Source: Saccoglossus kowalevskii
Lineage: Eukaryota; Hemichordata; Enteropneusta; Harrimaniidae
Length of the DNA stretch: 35,130 nucleotides
Direction: 5' to 3'
Assembly: GCF_000003605.2 (NCBI RefSeq)
Contig: NW_003149767.1
Location: 359,205 to 394,334, forward strand
In this document: piece after piece, positions 1 through 10,200 of the stretch
Layout: each line of letters opens with the position of its first letter
Position numbering within the stretch: position 1 is the first letter of the stretch
The notes under the pieces: generated by a model
What the model was told of the DNA's origin: nothing
What the model saw: only the letters and a program-made list of their open reading frames with translations
Database searches by the model: none
Position numbers and translations under genes: made by a program

Positions 1-910
1 AGTCAAAGCTACTAGAGCAATGTATGCACTGTTGAAAGCAATGCCAAGAGAGACTGACTGTAGAACATTTATGCACCTTTTTCAGAAATATGTATTAAAC
101 CAATTTTGTTATATGGATCAACAACTTGGGGACATGACATACAGTACAAGACAATAATAGATGGGACAAAACACCAATTGAACAGTTACATTTGAAATTC
201 TGCAAAAAATACTAGGTGTGAGTAAATTCTCCTCAAATGCAGCATGCAGAGCTGAACTTGGTAAATTTCCATTACTCTTAGATATTCAGGAAAATCTTAT
301 TAAATACTGGTATCCTATTAGTGCCTTACCAGACAGTAATATTACAAAACAAGCCTTTGAAGAACAAAAACAACAAAATTTATGAAAAAACATGGTCTAC
401 GATAATACTACAAACTTTTCCTCGTCTGTCATACCTCAAAAATTACCACACGGTAAAATAAAAAACATTCGACAACGGTATGTAGAGTTCTGGAAGTTGA
501 GTGTAACAGATGATAATAGAAAACTGAGAATGTATATAAAGTTTAAAGACTCGTACTCTTTTGAACCATATTTGCTTTTATGTAATCTGAAACATAAAAT
601 CATAATGACTCGTTTCAGAATAAGCAGTCATGTATTAGAAATTGAGAACCCAAAATTCTTTTAGAAGACAGAATTTGTAAGCAATGTTCCCAGATCAAAA
701 TTGAAAATGAAGAACATTTCTTCATGGAATGTCTTAGGTACCAAACAGAAAGACAAAAGTTATTTAAAAATATCAATATTCCAGAAGAATTGAAAAGTGA
801 TGACCAGATATTTAAATATATTATGAGTTCAAGAGAAGATGTAATAATAAGACAAGTTGGTGAATACTTGTACAAAATATTTAAAATCAGAAATAAGAAT
901 AACTGACATT
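1..910 (+). mobile_element. Decayed 3' end of a non-LTR (LINE) retrotransposon ORF2
   Basis: Reading from base 2 gives VKATRAMYALLKAMPRE, followed by a stretch like the end of a LINE reverse transcriptase (LHLFQKYVL-type). After that come IEQLHLKFCKK and, one frame over, ILGVSKFSSNAACRAELGK, all typical of the post-RT region of animal LINEs. Near 676-735 the frame reads RICKQCSQIKIENEEHFFMEC, a C-x2-C...H-x4-C arrangement like the C-terminal zinc knuckle of these ORFs, and the reading ends with a stop at 904-906. At least three frame changes (near 215, 385 and 660) and the missing 5' part show it is a dead, truncated copy. It lies in the same orientation as the gene at 1649 and probably sits in one of its introns. 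The clade cannot be assigned by eye. Confidence 0.85.
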
Positions 911-1648
911 TTACTTTTACTTTAGTTTTATATGTATTGTACTTTATTACTAACATTTTATTGCTGTCAACCAATGGAAATTATTATTATATAAGATGAT
1001 GAGGTGCATTCAAAGTTGCAATTTTAGGTTAAATTCTGTCCATATAGTATATAGATTGCCTATTGTAATTACCTAATAATTCACAAGTTTTCTGCTTTTC
1101 CATCAATATCTCACATTTCAATGAAACTTGGAATGTAGATGATTAATTTTGGCATCCATAATAATGGCTATTGGCATACACAGACCTAATTTATTTTGGG
1201 TTGCCTAATTGTCTACCTATATCTCAAAAAACAATTATTGTAATTTAATAAGCCTATATAAGAGCCTGGGAACAATGCAGACTAATTGCCTAATTTGCAT
1301 AATGTGCTTAATCATCAAACATTAAATGCGGTTCATAGATAATCTGGGGGTAATTATTACTAGCCAATTTCTGATATCTCAAAAAATGATTTTTTTTCAC
1401 AATGTGCATCTCAAATAGCAGACAAATATTAGTTGCCAAGTTTCTCGTTTGAAGGGGTAATCTTAAATTTGAATTACTTTTGAATATGTCTCAGCATACA
1501 TGAGTTCTTTCTAAGCTTTCTTTGATATTCTATTGTTTCCATCCATGCAAATAGTTGTTTTCTGTTTTATTTTTAAGCCATTCTTCCTTTCATGAAAATA
1601 CAAATAATAGTACAATAATTAATATAGTGTTTGTGTACCTTCACACAG
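911..1648. other. Probable intron sequence, no gene seen
   Basis: AT-rich DNA between the LINE remnant and the first recognisable THUMPD3 exon. No exon with splice sites and THUMPD3-like coding sequence was found. The phrase ATATCTCAAAAAA occurs twice (about 1219 and 1374), which may be a minor repeat. The stretch probably belongs to a THUMPD3 intron, because the exon at 1649 begins in mid-codon. Confidence 0.55.
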
Positions 1649-1718
1649 ATTAGGTGAGATTCAACTAGGTGATGTGGTGTGTGACCCCATGTGTGGCTGT
1701 GGCGCCATACCTATTGAG
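1649..1718 (+). CDS. THUMPD3: THUMPD3 exon with SAM motif I
   Basis: The exon follows TTCACACAG and ends GAG|GTAAGG. It enters with one base completing a split codon, then reads LGEIQLGDVVCDPMCGCGAI and PIE, leaving in phase 0. DPMCGxGAIPIE is the glycine-rich S-adenosylmethionine loop. Confidence 0.93.
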
Positions 1719-4700
1719 GTAAGGTGACGCTTAGGAATCGAAAATCCATAGCTTATAATGAACACTTCAATATAAAAATTAATACTGGTAGTGCCTGGCT
1801 TATATTCAAGTCAACAGGAGTAACTGTGATAGGCTCAAGAGCCAGTAATTCTCACAATTCTGCAAAATTTGTATGTACACCTTGCATCCAGTTACTGAGC
1901 ACCTATACCCTGAAAAACAAGCTATGTACGTAGATATACACGTATATGAATATTCACCAATGAGATTGTCCAATGGTATTGTACCAATAAGGTTGCCCAA
2001 TGGAATTGCACCAATGAGATGACCCCAGCGTGATTGACTTATGACCAGGAAGTGAATATAGCATTGCATTGTGGGTCTGATGTATATTTATCTCCCCCAG
2101 GGAGTGCTGAACTGGCCAGGAAGCCTTCATCTCTGTGGAGACGGTAATGAGTACCCCTGTTCTCATTCTTTAAAAAACATCACAGCAATCAATGAGACGA
2201 GAAAAGAACAAAACAGGTAACTTTATAATCATGTTACTTGTTGTTAAATTGTTTGTACTTTAATTCATGTCTGGTGAAATAACCGCTGTATAATATATTG
2301 TGTACTGTATTTAGTCTGTAGAAGTGCTTGTCCAGTGGAGATGCATGTGTATATTTATGGTGGGCATATAGTACACTGAACGCACACTGTATAAGTGCAA
2401 GTTATCTTAAAGGGGCACCTTCCAGTTAAGCCTAATCTCACAACAAATTTACTTTTTGGATTTCTGGAGCCTAGATGACAATATGTGCTCTGACCTGGGC
2501 AATATCTATCAAATCTAATGTATTGATTCTTCATGACAGACTTCCAGTTAGTGTGGACATTGTACAATGGGATGTCTGCCAACTGCCACTGAAAACAAAC
2601 TCTATTGATGTGTTTGTCTCTGATTTGGTAAGCATGCAATTTCACTCCAAAGACATGAGTAGTATAGATCATTGTTAAGCCTTCACACTGCTATTATTAA
2701 GCCTTCACACTGCTATTGTTAAGCCTTCTCACTGCTATTGTTAAGCCCTCTCACTGCTATCCTTAAGCCTTCTCGCTGCTATTAAGCCTTCTCGCTGCTA
2801 TTGTTAAGCCTTCACACTGCTATTGTTAAGCCTTCACACTGCTATTGTTAAGCCTTCTCACTGCTATTGTTAAGCCTACACACTGCTATTGTTAAGCCTA
2901 CACACTGCTATTGTTAAGCCTTCACACTGCTATTGTTAAGCCTTCACACTGCTATTGTGAAGCCTTCTCACTGCTATCGTTAAGCCTTCTCGCTGCTATT
3001 GTTAAGCCTTCTAACTGATTAAGCCTTCCATCTTCTCATTGAGTTTTGAGTTCCCTGAATGCTAGGTGTAATACTGAGCATTTAAGGTAGATATTTCACA
3101 ATACCAATTTCAGTTTTAGTATCAAACATGTTGATTTTGTATTGCAAAGGCGTCCAGGCTGTCTTTGGAAGTTTATGAAAAACTCATATTTTCATTTGTA
3201 GGTGAAGCTGACAAAATAACATCTTAATATCTGTATGTTATTTTATCTTGCAACCAAGCAACCAGTTATAAAATCGCCCCCCTTTCTGTTACAAGTTCTG
3301 TTACAGCACACTTGTTGAACTGTACTTCCAAAGTGTTTATCTGTATTTTATAATTTATAGTTTATGCTTTGTTTTTCAGCCTTTTGGTAAAAGGTAAGTG
3401 TTTCATTACTTCTTTCGATAATGTCAATCCATGACAAAGACTACCAAACGATTTATACATACCCTACTGTGTATGGATCACATTTATTCATCAATGTTAA
3501 AATCAGGAAATTGAATGTTGCCCATGACTGATGTTGTTTGCATTATAGGAGCGGTACTCGTAGACGTAACTGGGATCTGTACCACAGGGGTCTGGTAGAG
3601 ATGGCAAGGGTGTGCAAACCAGAGACTGGGAGAGCTGTGTTACTTACGCATGACAAGAAATGCATGATGAAGGTGAAATTTCCATTTGTAATATTCTAAT
3701 CACCATAGTAACAATTCAAGTGTAGCATCTTTTCATGTACACTGCTCTGTGTCAAAGGTCGCCTGCTCATGAAGTAACTGAATTGAGTGTGCAGAAATAT
3801 TTGGCTGTGTTGTCATGATACATGTAGTAGAATTTAATTGGTTAGATTCGGGGGGAGGGGCTGCATGATATGATTGGTCGTAATATTAGTCTCATTTACA
3901 TAAATAAATAATTCATAAGCAATGAAAAACTTATCTTATCAGTAAAATTGTGTCAAAATGCTTTCCTATAGCATACATGATAGTTCTGAATTGACTGATT
4001 CTATCCACAGGTTTTTTCTTCAACATTAGTCATGGAGATTGCATTGGTCAGTTGATATTTCGCTGTAGTACTATTTCGCTGTAGTGACAAGTTACCTAAA
4101 TAGTATGCATTTCCATAAATCACTGTGTGTGTGTGTGCATGTGCAGTTTGAAATGGAACAGTTTTGAACGCAATATGTTTCTATATTTTGTTGAGAATTA
4201 TTCTGTAAAGAAATTGCTGATGGGCAGCGCCCTCTCGTGCCAATCCCCCCTCACCCCGATTAGATTAGTATACTACTTTTGTCATTAAAGGTGTGAGTCA
4301 ACAAAATCTAGTGCGAATACTTTTTACCTTGCCATAACATTGTGGATGCATGGAGGTAAAAGTCTTTCCTTGTTGTTGTCACTGTTGTCAACTTGATAGT
4401 AAAACTTTTTCTTTTGATTTAAATAACAATTTTATCCAATTTCTTTAAAACATGAATATTGCATTAACTCAGCCAAGTTTGATTTTAGTGTGTATTCTAT
4501 GTAATTGGGTAAATATCACTAAAAATAGTCTTTTCCTTGTGGTTATAATTTTTAACTGATCAACTTTAAACGTTCTTCAAAGACAATACATGACATCATA
4601 GTAACATGACAGAGATAGATGTATCTTTGGCCAAACCAAAGTCATATTTTAATGCAGTTTTTGATTCATGTGTAGATATGCTTATAAAAATTACTGTATG

Positions 4701-4880
4701 CCAATTTAGATTTGGTCAATCAAATATCAATGTCTGTAAAAAAAATACTATCAATATTTTGTTCATTTTCAGACCCTATCATTGTGTCACAATCTATGGA
4801 GAAGTAAGCGTACAATATGGATAAACCAAGGGGGACTGCGAGCTGGAGTTTACCTATTACATCGAGCTAAAGCTTCATAG
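1649..4880 (+). CDS. THUMPD3: THUMPD3-like tRNA (guanine-N2)-methyltransferase, C-terminal part (6 exons)
   Basis: The exons are 1649-1718, 2101-2216, 2540-2627, 3380-3393, 3549-3672 and 4773-4880. After one carried-over base they give 519 nt: 172 residues and a TAG stop. The order matches the THUMPD3 Rossmann-fold methyltransferase domain. SAM-binding motif I (DPMCGCGAIPIE) comes first, then LCGD, then VQWDVCQLPL. The motif IV-type catalytic segment SDLPFGKR follows, then RRRNWDLY, EMARVCKPETGRAVLLT and the closing GGLRAGVYLLHRA. In vertebrates THUMPD3 with TRMT112 makes N2-methylguanosine in tRNA, chiefly at position 6. The N-terminal THUMP domain is not in the window. The relative THUMPD2 fits less well, because RNW..Y and GRAVLLT are THUMPD3 features. 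Odd points are the 14-nt exon and Cys in place of the usual Thr in motif I. The assignment rests on remembered family motifs, not a search. Confidence 0.92.
1957..2020 (+). repeat. Short tandem repeat with five CCAAT boxes
   Basis: Five CCAAT pentamers are spaced 13-14 bp apart, each followed by a GNNATTG or close variant. The higher-order unit is 27 bp (about 2.4 copies). It lies in the intron between the first two THUMPD3 exons. It may be a chance microduplication; a regulatory role is not shown. Confidence 0.75.
2101..2216 (+). CDS. THUMPD3: THUMPD3 exon, motif II region
   Basis: The acceptor is TATCTCCCCCAG and the donor AACAG|GTAACT; phase 0 in, phase 2 out. It reads GVLNWPGSLHLCGDGNEYPC and continues to LKNITAINETRKEQN. 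The acidic residue of LCGD sits where motif II binds the SAM ribose. A GT...AG pair at 2144-2185 mimics a 42-nt intron, but reading straight through stays in frame and gives the segment length expected for the family. Confidence 0.85.
2540..2627 (+). CDS. THUMPD3: THUMPD3 exon, motif III and start of motif IV
   Basis: The acceptor is TTCATGACAG and the donor TTTG|GTAAGC; phase 2 in, phase 0 out. It reads LPVSVDIVQWDVCQLPL and ends DVFVSDL, where the catalytic motif begins. A second possible acceptor (CTTCCAG, exon from 2548) would break the phase match with the preceding exon. Confidence 0.9.
2675..3028 (+). repeat. 22-bp minisatellite, about 16-17 copies
   Basis: The unit begins TTAAGCCTTCACACTGC and ends TATTG (22 bp). 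It is repeated head to tail with point variants (CTTCTCACTG, CTTCTCGCTG, CCTACACACTG) and at least one unit shortened to 19 bp. The array starts about 50 bp after the exon ending at 2627 and fills much of that intron. Related variants alternate, as expected of replication slippage or unequal exchange. Confidence 0.95.
3380..3393 (+). CDS. THUMPD3: THUMPD3 14-nt microexon carrying the catalytic PFGK motif
   Basis: Between GTTTTTCAG and GTAAGTG lies CCTTTTGGTAAAAG, coding P-F-G-K plus two bases of the next Arg. It joins SDL from the preceding exon and RSGTRRRNW from the next to complete the family motif SDLPFGKR. Skipping it would both shift the frame and remove the motif. Confidence 0.9.
3549..3672 (+). 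CDS. THUMPD3: THUMPD3 exon, post-motif IV segment
   Basis: The acceptor is TTTGCATTATAG and the donor ATGAAG|GTGAAA. The first base completes the Arg codon. It then reads SGTRRRNWDLYHRGLVEMAR and on to KPETGRAVLLTHDKKCMMK, leaving in phase 0. Confidence 0.93.
3673..4772 (+). other. Last THUMPD3 intron
   Basis: The intron is 1100 bp, GT...AG, with no further exon needed by phase. It holds a short (GT)n run near 4125-4137, a doubled ATTTCGCTGTAGT (about 4058 and 4072) and a CT-rich patch at 4229-4258. Nothing else was recognised. Confidence 0.7.
4773..4880 (+). CDS. THUMPD3: THUMPD3 terminal exon
   Basis: The acceptor is GTTCATTTTCAG. It reads TLSLCHNLWRSKRTIWINQG then GLRAGVYLLHRAKAS and the TAG stop at 4878-4880. 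The W-W-N-GGLRA-VYLL pattern is the closing strand of the THUMPD3 catalytic domain, so this is the natural C-terminus. Confidence 0.92.
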   Translation, partial: TLSLCHNLWRSKRTIWINQGGLRAGVYLLHRAKAS

Positions 4881-4968
4881 GATAGGCAAGCTAATACCAT
4901 CAGAGTACTTATATCCATGGTAGTATTGACCTTTTTGAGATGACCATGCAAGTTTTAACTGAGATGGT

Positions 4969-4974
4969 AATAAA
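4969..4974 (+). terminator. Likely THUMPD3 polyadenylation signal
   Basis: AATAAA lies 89 bases after the stop codon, with a GT-rich tract downstream (GTGTGTGAGAGTGTGAGG, 5041-5058). A second AATAAA at about 5136-5141 is an alternative. Confidence 0.6.
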
Positions 4975-7087
4975 GAATAACATAAAACTCAATCAGTGTT
5001 TTAGTATATAATCATAGCCAAAGTTCCTGCAGCATAGCAAGTGTGTGAGAGTGTGAGGTACACCCAGAAATTGTTATTCAATATCTGGTTTTCATGGATC
5101 TGTCTGATACTGCGGCCCTGGAATTTCTGTTTCTGCAATAAAGTCCAACAATGCAGTTTACGAGGTGGGTGGGGCTACACTGAGGGTCCTGCCAGTTTCA
5201 TGTGGGTGGGCGGGGGTGTAGGCCTATGGGGAAGATAGCTCAGTCCATGTGTGTGGTAATAAATACAATAGGATTCTTGTTCCCTTCAGGACCAGTTAGA
5301 TATCTGGTTCCTGACCAGAGGATGACACTGGGGTTAAGGTTTGAAGTAATCCAGGTTTGACAACTCGCAGAGTTACTTGTAGGATATGGAGGGATGAAAA
5401 CAATATACTACTAGTACTTGATTTGTTAATTAACTCCCTCAGGCACACTGGCTTTTTGATAAATAGTGGCCCTCTGGGTCCAGCCATACTCCATATTATT
5501 CTATCAATATCAACCCTAATTGAATCTTATATCTGGCAAAGTATCAACTGTTTTGGAATTCTCAAACTGGTAGTGTGGCCAGGTTGTATAATGTCAAAAC
5601 AAGTCTTTTTTGGGAAGAATACAAATTAATATTAAGTTGAAAAGAAACTCAGACATGAAAATAAAATATTTTATTCAAATGTAATTCCTGGACTTATAAG
5701 CTGTTGGTATATTTATTTAGTATTTCAGATAAGGCTTTGTTATCATGAGTGACATCTACATGCAAATCACCTGTTAAACACATTTAATATTTTATAAATA
5801 CTTTTCTATAATTTGTTAAATTATGGAAAATATATGCAAGTTTATTTTGTAAAAAGTAATTTGGCATTCACCCCAATGGATAAATAAATACACTGTAGCT
5901 GCCAACAGTTTGAGTTGGCCATTCAAAATGTTTCATTACTATAGTAACCAATAACTGGTGAAGTGATCAGTTGAGCTTATACTACAAAGATTAGTATTCT
6001 TTTTACCTCCATGTATTGATTAACAAACAAACTGGTTGATCACAGTTGAAACATCATTATTCCCTTTTTGTTGATTTCCTATTCAAACAACTTTAAGTTT
6101 TGTCTACTTACCATATACAATGTACATGTAATATACAAATACATTCATGTAATGAAAAACTAAAATATATGCTATTTTTTCTGTCACCGAAATAAAATGC
6201 TTTTATCACAGAATTAAAGGAATTAAGTTATCCCACAGAAAATTTTGTGAATATTAAAATGACCCACTTTATATAATGAAAGTATGAATAGCTGCTGGCA
6301 ATGAAGTTTTACTTTGAAATTCATTTTCAGAATCTTAATAAGGACTATAACTAGACGCCCACAAATCCTAAAAATGAAACTTATAACAATTGCATACATT
6401 ATGAAAGGAAGAATATTTGAATACAAGAAAGTTATTATTGGACATTTACATATCAAACTAAACGATGAATTTTGAAAATGTAATTTGTGTCATACTTCAT
6501 CAGGTAAAACACAATATAGTGACAAATTATCTGTCCCACATTTTTGTTAAAACAATGAACATTTTGCAGTTAGAACAGTAAACGTGTTACAGGAAGTTTG
6601 AAAGTTGTAACATGTATATGTCAGAGTCAGCCATGGAATAAAAACAACTGGGTAGAAAATATTCTGGTGTTGTAATAACAAATCCACACATCACCAGCTG
6701 ATCAGTTATTTTGGCTATCTATGGAAGCTTTCATCAGGCACTGTGTTAAAACTATTCAGTGTTAATATTCAAAGGGAGAAAAAGTGTCAAGTACAATACA
6801 TAAAACACCAAAGCTATGATTGCAAACCATATCTCATACTGTAATTACTAATGCCGATGCCTGCAGCATTAAAATTTGTACTTAAAAATTGATGCAATAA
6901 ATAAATTAATTAAAAAACAAACTCCACAGTCACAAATAAATACATGCCATGGTTTAATAATAATAATTGTTACACTTTGCATATTAAAATTTGTATATAT
7001 TATTAAAAATTTCATTCATAATGGAGGGAAGGTTTCAATACTGAATATGCATCTTATGTACATTCATAAAAAATATAATTCCAACTC
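4975..7087. other. Interval between two convergent genes, including the ANKRD26 3' UTR
   Basis: No coding exon was recognised. The right part must hold the 3' UTR of the - strand gene whose stop codon is at 7088-7090. Complements of AATAAA occur at 5841-5846, 5712-5717 and 5670-5675, and a complement of ATTAAA at 6953-6958. Which is used cannot be decided from sequence. A G-rich patch lies at 5163-5220. Confidence 0.6.
5660..5675. terminator. Palindromic, two-way polyadenylation signal candidate
   Basis: The 16-bp perfect palindrome AATAAAATATTTTATT presents AATAAA to both strands between two convergent genes. It would put the - strand cleavage site about 1.4 kb after the ANKRD26 stop. In such AT-rich DNA it may be chance. 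Confidence 0.35.
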
Positions 7088-7224
7088 TTAGATGAAGTAG
7101 TTTTTCCGAAGTACTGACATATATTGCGAATTTGCTTTATCTAGCGGTGAAAGACTGCCATTTTTAGAATCCCAGTTGTTTGGCATGTTTTCCTGCATAA
7201 CTCCTGGACTTGTATCTAATGAAC
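7088..7224 (-). CDS. ANKRD26: ANKRD26 terminal coding exon with conserved tail
   Basis: Residues 1513-1557. The acceptor is CTATTTCAG, entering one base into a Gly codon: GSLDTSPGVMQENMPNNWDS, then ANSQYMSVLRKNYFI and TAA (7088-7090). The last ten residues closely resemble the end of human ANKRD26 (QVLKKNYMI as remembered). Confidence 0.9.
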
Positions 7225-10200
7225 CTGAAATAGAACAAGTAATTGCATTACAAGTTAGAACATTCAGAGATTCAGCTATTTTAAATCAAATTGTAAAGCC
7301 AAATGATCTGCAGATGCATCTCAAGATGTATGTACGTGTGACAAGATACAGCAGGATATGCATAAAGGTTTCCGCACTAATGAGTTATAATAAACTGATG
7401 GTTCTAGTATCATTGAAAATCCCGATGTAGTACATCCAGTAAATATGTAATATAACATACCTAAATGGCGGGCAATACTTCTATCCAGCTCATTTCGAAC
7501 CTGTTATGAAGAAAAAATATTCATTAATAGAAAGGTCCCCTAGAAACACAATAGAAAATTTAAGTCTTTGGTGTTCACTGCATTATTCAAAGTTCAACAT
7601 TTTTCAAACTAAGTATTGTCTGTAATTAATATGCAAACTGGTCACTTGCCTTTTGTGTTATTGGATCTACACTGGCAGTCCCCATACCAGGCTGCATAAA
7701 ACTACCGCCAAGATCTGGACTGTTTTCTGCCAAATGCCGACTTCGCTGTCTTTCCATGCTACATGAGAGAAGAGAAAAAGAAAATAAATCTCAATGGAGT
7801 ACATGTAAGGGTGTTTTTTTTTCGCCTGAGTCGCCATGGGTGAATATACCATGTCAAATTCCTGACAGAAAAATAATAATGCCAATATTCAAGAAGGAAA
7901 CAGAATTTCTGTAAAGATATAGCACGAGCATATCCAACAACCTTGTTTACATCGCCATCTTTAAAGTTAAGTCACCTAATTGTGAAAAATCAAGGTAAAT
8001 GAATACCGGTACTAATTAGGACAGTATATATGGTGTTTGGATTTTTTATGTTCTAATGTGTATTGACAGTGATTTTATGTAGTATGAGGTTGTTGCAAGG
8101 ATGCAAGCAGACAGTACAGTGAGTGAGTGAGTTCAACAGTGTTCCGTATTTGGAATTCACATTTTCTAATATGCATGCAACACATTCGTCAACAGTCAAA
8201 CACAGTGTGTTAATCATATGACCAACTCGTACAATGCTTTTATACAAACTAACTGACACTTACCTGAGTTGAGCTTTAGCATCTGTCATTTTCTCAGTTG
8301 CTCTTTCCAGTTGGTCGGTTAATTTCTCTCTCATTCTCAGTTCACTCTCGTATAATTCCTGCATACAAAATGAATCACGTCACCATGGTTACAAATTAGA
8401 GGAAAGCATCATAGGCTTTATAGATAAAGATGGCCGGAGTGTTCTATTTATTTTTAATTCACACTGTTAATTGTTCAAAATTCTTGAACAAATCTATTTA
8501 TTTTGTACTTTTAGTATATTTTGTTTTTTCAAAAGAAATATTGATTTCTCTGGTCGCACAACAGTTGAAAATGTCACAGCTTTGTTTTTATGCTAAATAC
8601 AGCGTAACTATTACAACCTTGTCCATTGAGAATCTAGAATAGATAACAAATGGATGAATGGATACATAAACAAACTAACGATACAATATCTTTTCTTTGC
8701 ATGACCTTTACTTGGTACAAATCATGGTTTTAGACAAAATTTAGTTACAGAATGGTAAATAAAAAAAAGAGGCATTTTTGAACAATTTCTATAGGAGGTC
8801 ACGTAAGATAAAAATGAAATTTCTGAATATCACTTCTCCATTTCAAAAACTGGTCCCCCTAGCTATAAATTAATTCACATCAATTTTACACTTCTAATGG
8901 TAAAACATTAATTGTTCATGTTTTTCATACAGCTCTTATTAACACATGCTGCTTTACTACACTATTCAGATAATAATATATTTTATAATTTTTCAATTTC
9001 ATGGAGTATTAATAATTTTTTGAAAATCCTTGCAAACTTAGTATATACCACACTTTTTTTTTCAATATTTAGGTCAGAAATTATAATTTTTCAATTCTAC
9101 CAAAATCTGATAAATGGTAAAGGAGCAGGCACTAGAGGGTTTGACAGTGGACTTGTGAAGATTTGTTACCTTGAATCTCTGAGCTTCTGCTTCGTGAGTT
9201 TCTTTCTGTACAAGACTCTCTTGATTAGCTGCTTTCATTCTAGCTATGTCAGTCTGAAAAGAAAGCCTTGAATTATGAACTGAACCTCAATACATGCGTA
9301 CAGACAAATATATTGACAACTACATTATCAACTACCGACTGAATTACACCTTTATGTCTGTGTAGGTATGCATGGCAAGGTGAAAGTTTATGGTATGACA
9401 AGTCTAGGTTCAAAATGAAATTATTAAATAGTAAGTACCAAGAAAGATATAAAGCACACCTACAAATTGTGTACGTGGCTAAGATGAAAAATAAATAAAT
9501 TCAACTTGAAAAAAAGATTCACATACTATAGCATGTTTATATATTTCAGTGATTTTGATTCTGCCGTCAATTGATTTCCAGAAAGGAAGAATGATTTTAA
9601 AACAGATAACCAGCAAACAGACAAGATTCACTCCTTACCCTCATATCATTCAATTGTTTTTCATGATCACTTTTCATCCTGATTTCATTAGCGTCTCTTA
9701 TTTGGTCTAATCTCTCCCTGGCCTGTGCCTACAAACAATATAACATGAAGCAATTAACACAGAGAATTATTTACAAAGCACATATTACAGTACTGTAAAA
9801 TACTTTATTTTAGCTGGAATTAATTTTCACTGATTTTTGACAAGTTGAATGTAAAATATAGGAAAAAAGGTATATTCGCTGGATTTTACTTTCACTGAAT
9901 CATCCCTTCAGCAAAAATAGCGAAGATTAATTCCAAGTATTTTACACAATATAATATACATGTATACTGTAATATGGGCTTTGTAAATAATAAATTTATA
10001 TATTATATAATATGTGCTTTGTAAATATATTTAAAAACAAAATATTTTTGTGTCAGACATCAGTTCTAGACTCTGAGTGTCTCTCCTGAACTGCAAAGGT
10101 ACAAAAAAAAAACTGTGAGTGACTGAAACTTTATAGTCAGTGGCTAAAATGGCCTCATTACATACTCAGCATTTAGATTGATGAGATTATAACCATTTAT

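Noticed and set aside
615-974. 119-codon - strand open frame over the LINE remnant
   Set aside because: It is a shadow of the LINE coding strand, whose + strand reading carries recognisable motifs.
2144-2185. GT...AG pair that looks like a 42-nt intron in THUMPD3
   Set aside because: It is shorter than typical animal introns, and read-through is open, in frame and gives a family-like length between LCGD and VQWD.
8912-9271. 119-codon + strand open frame
   Set aside because: It overlaps a well-supported - strand exon, is AT-driven (Phe/Ile/Leu-rich) and matches no family.
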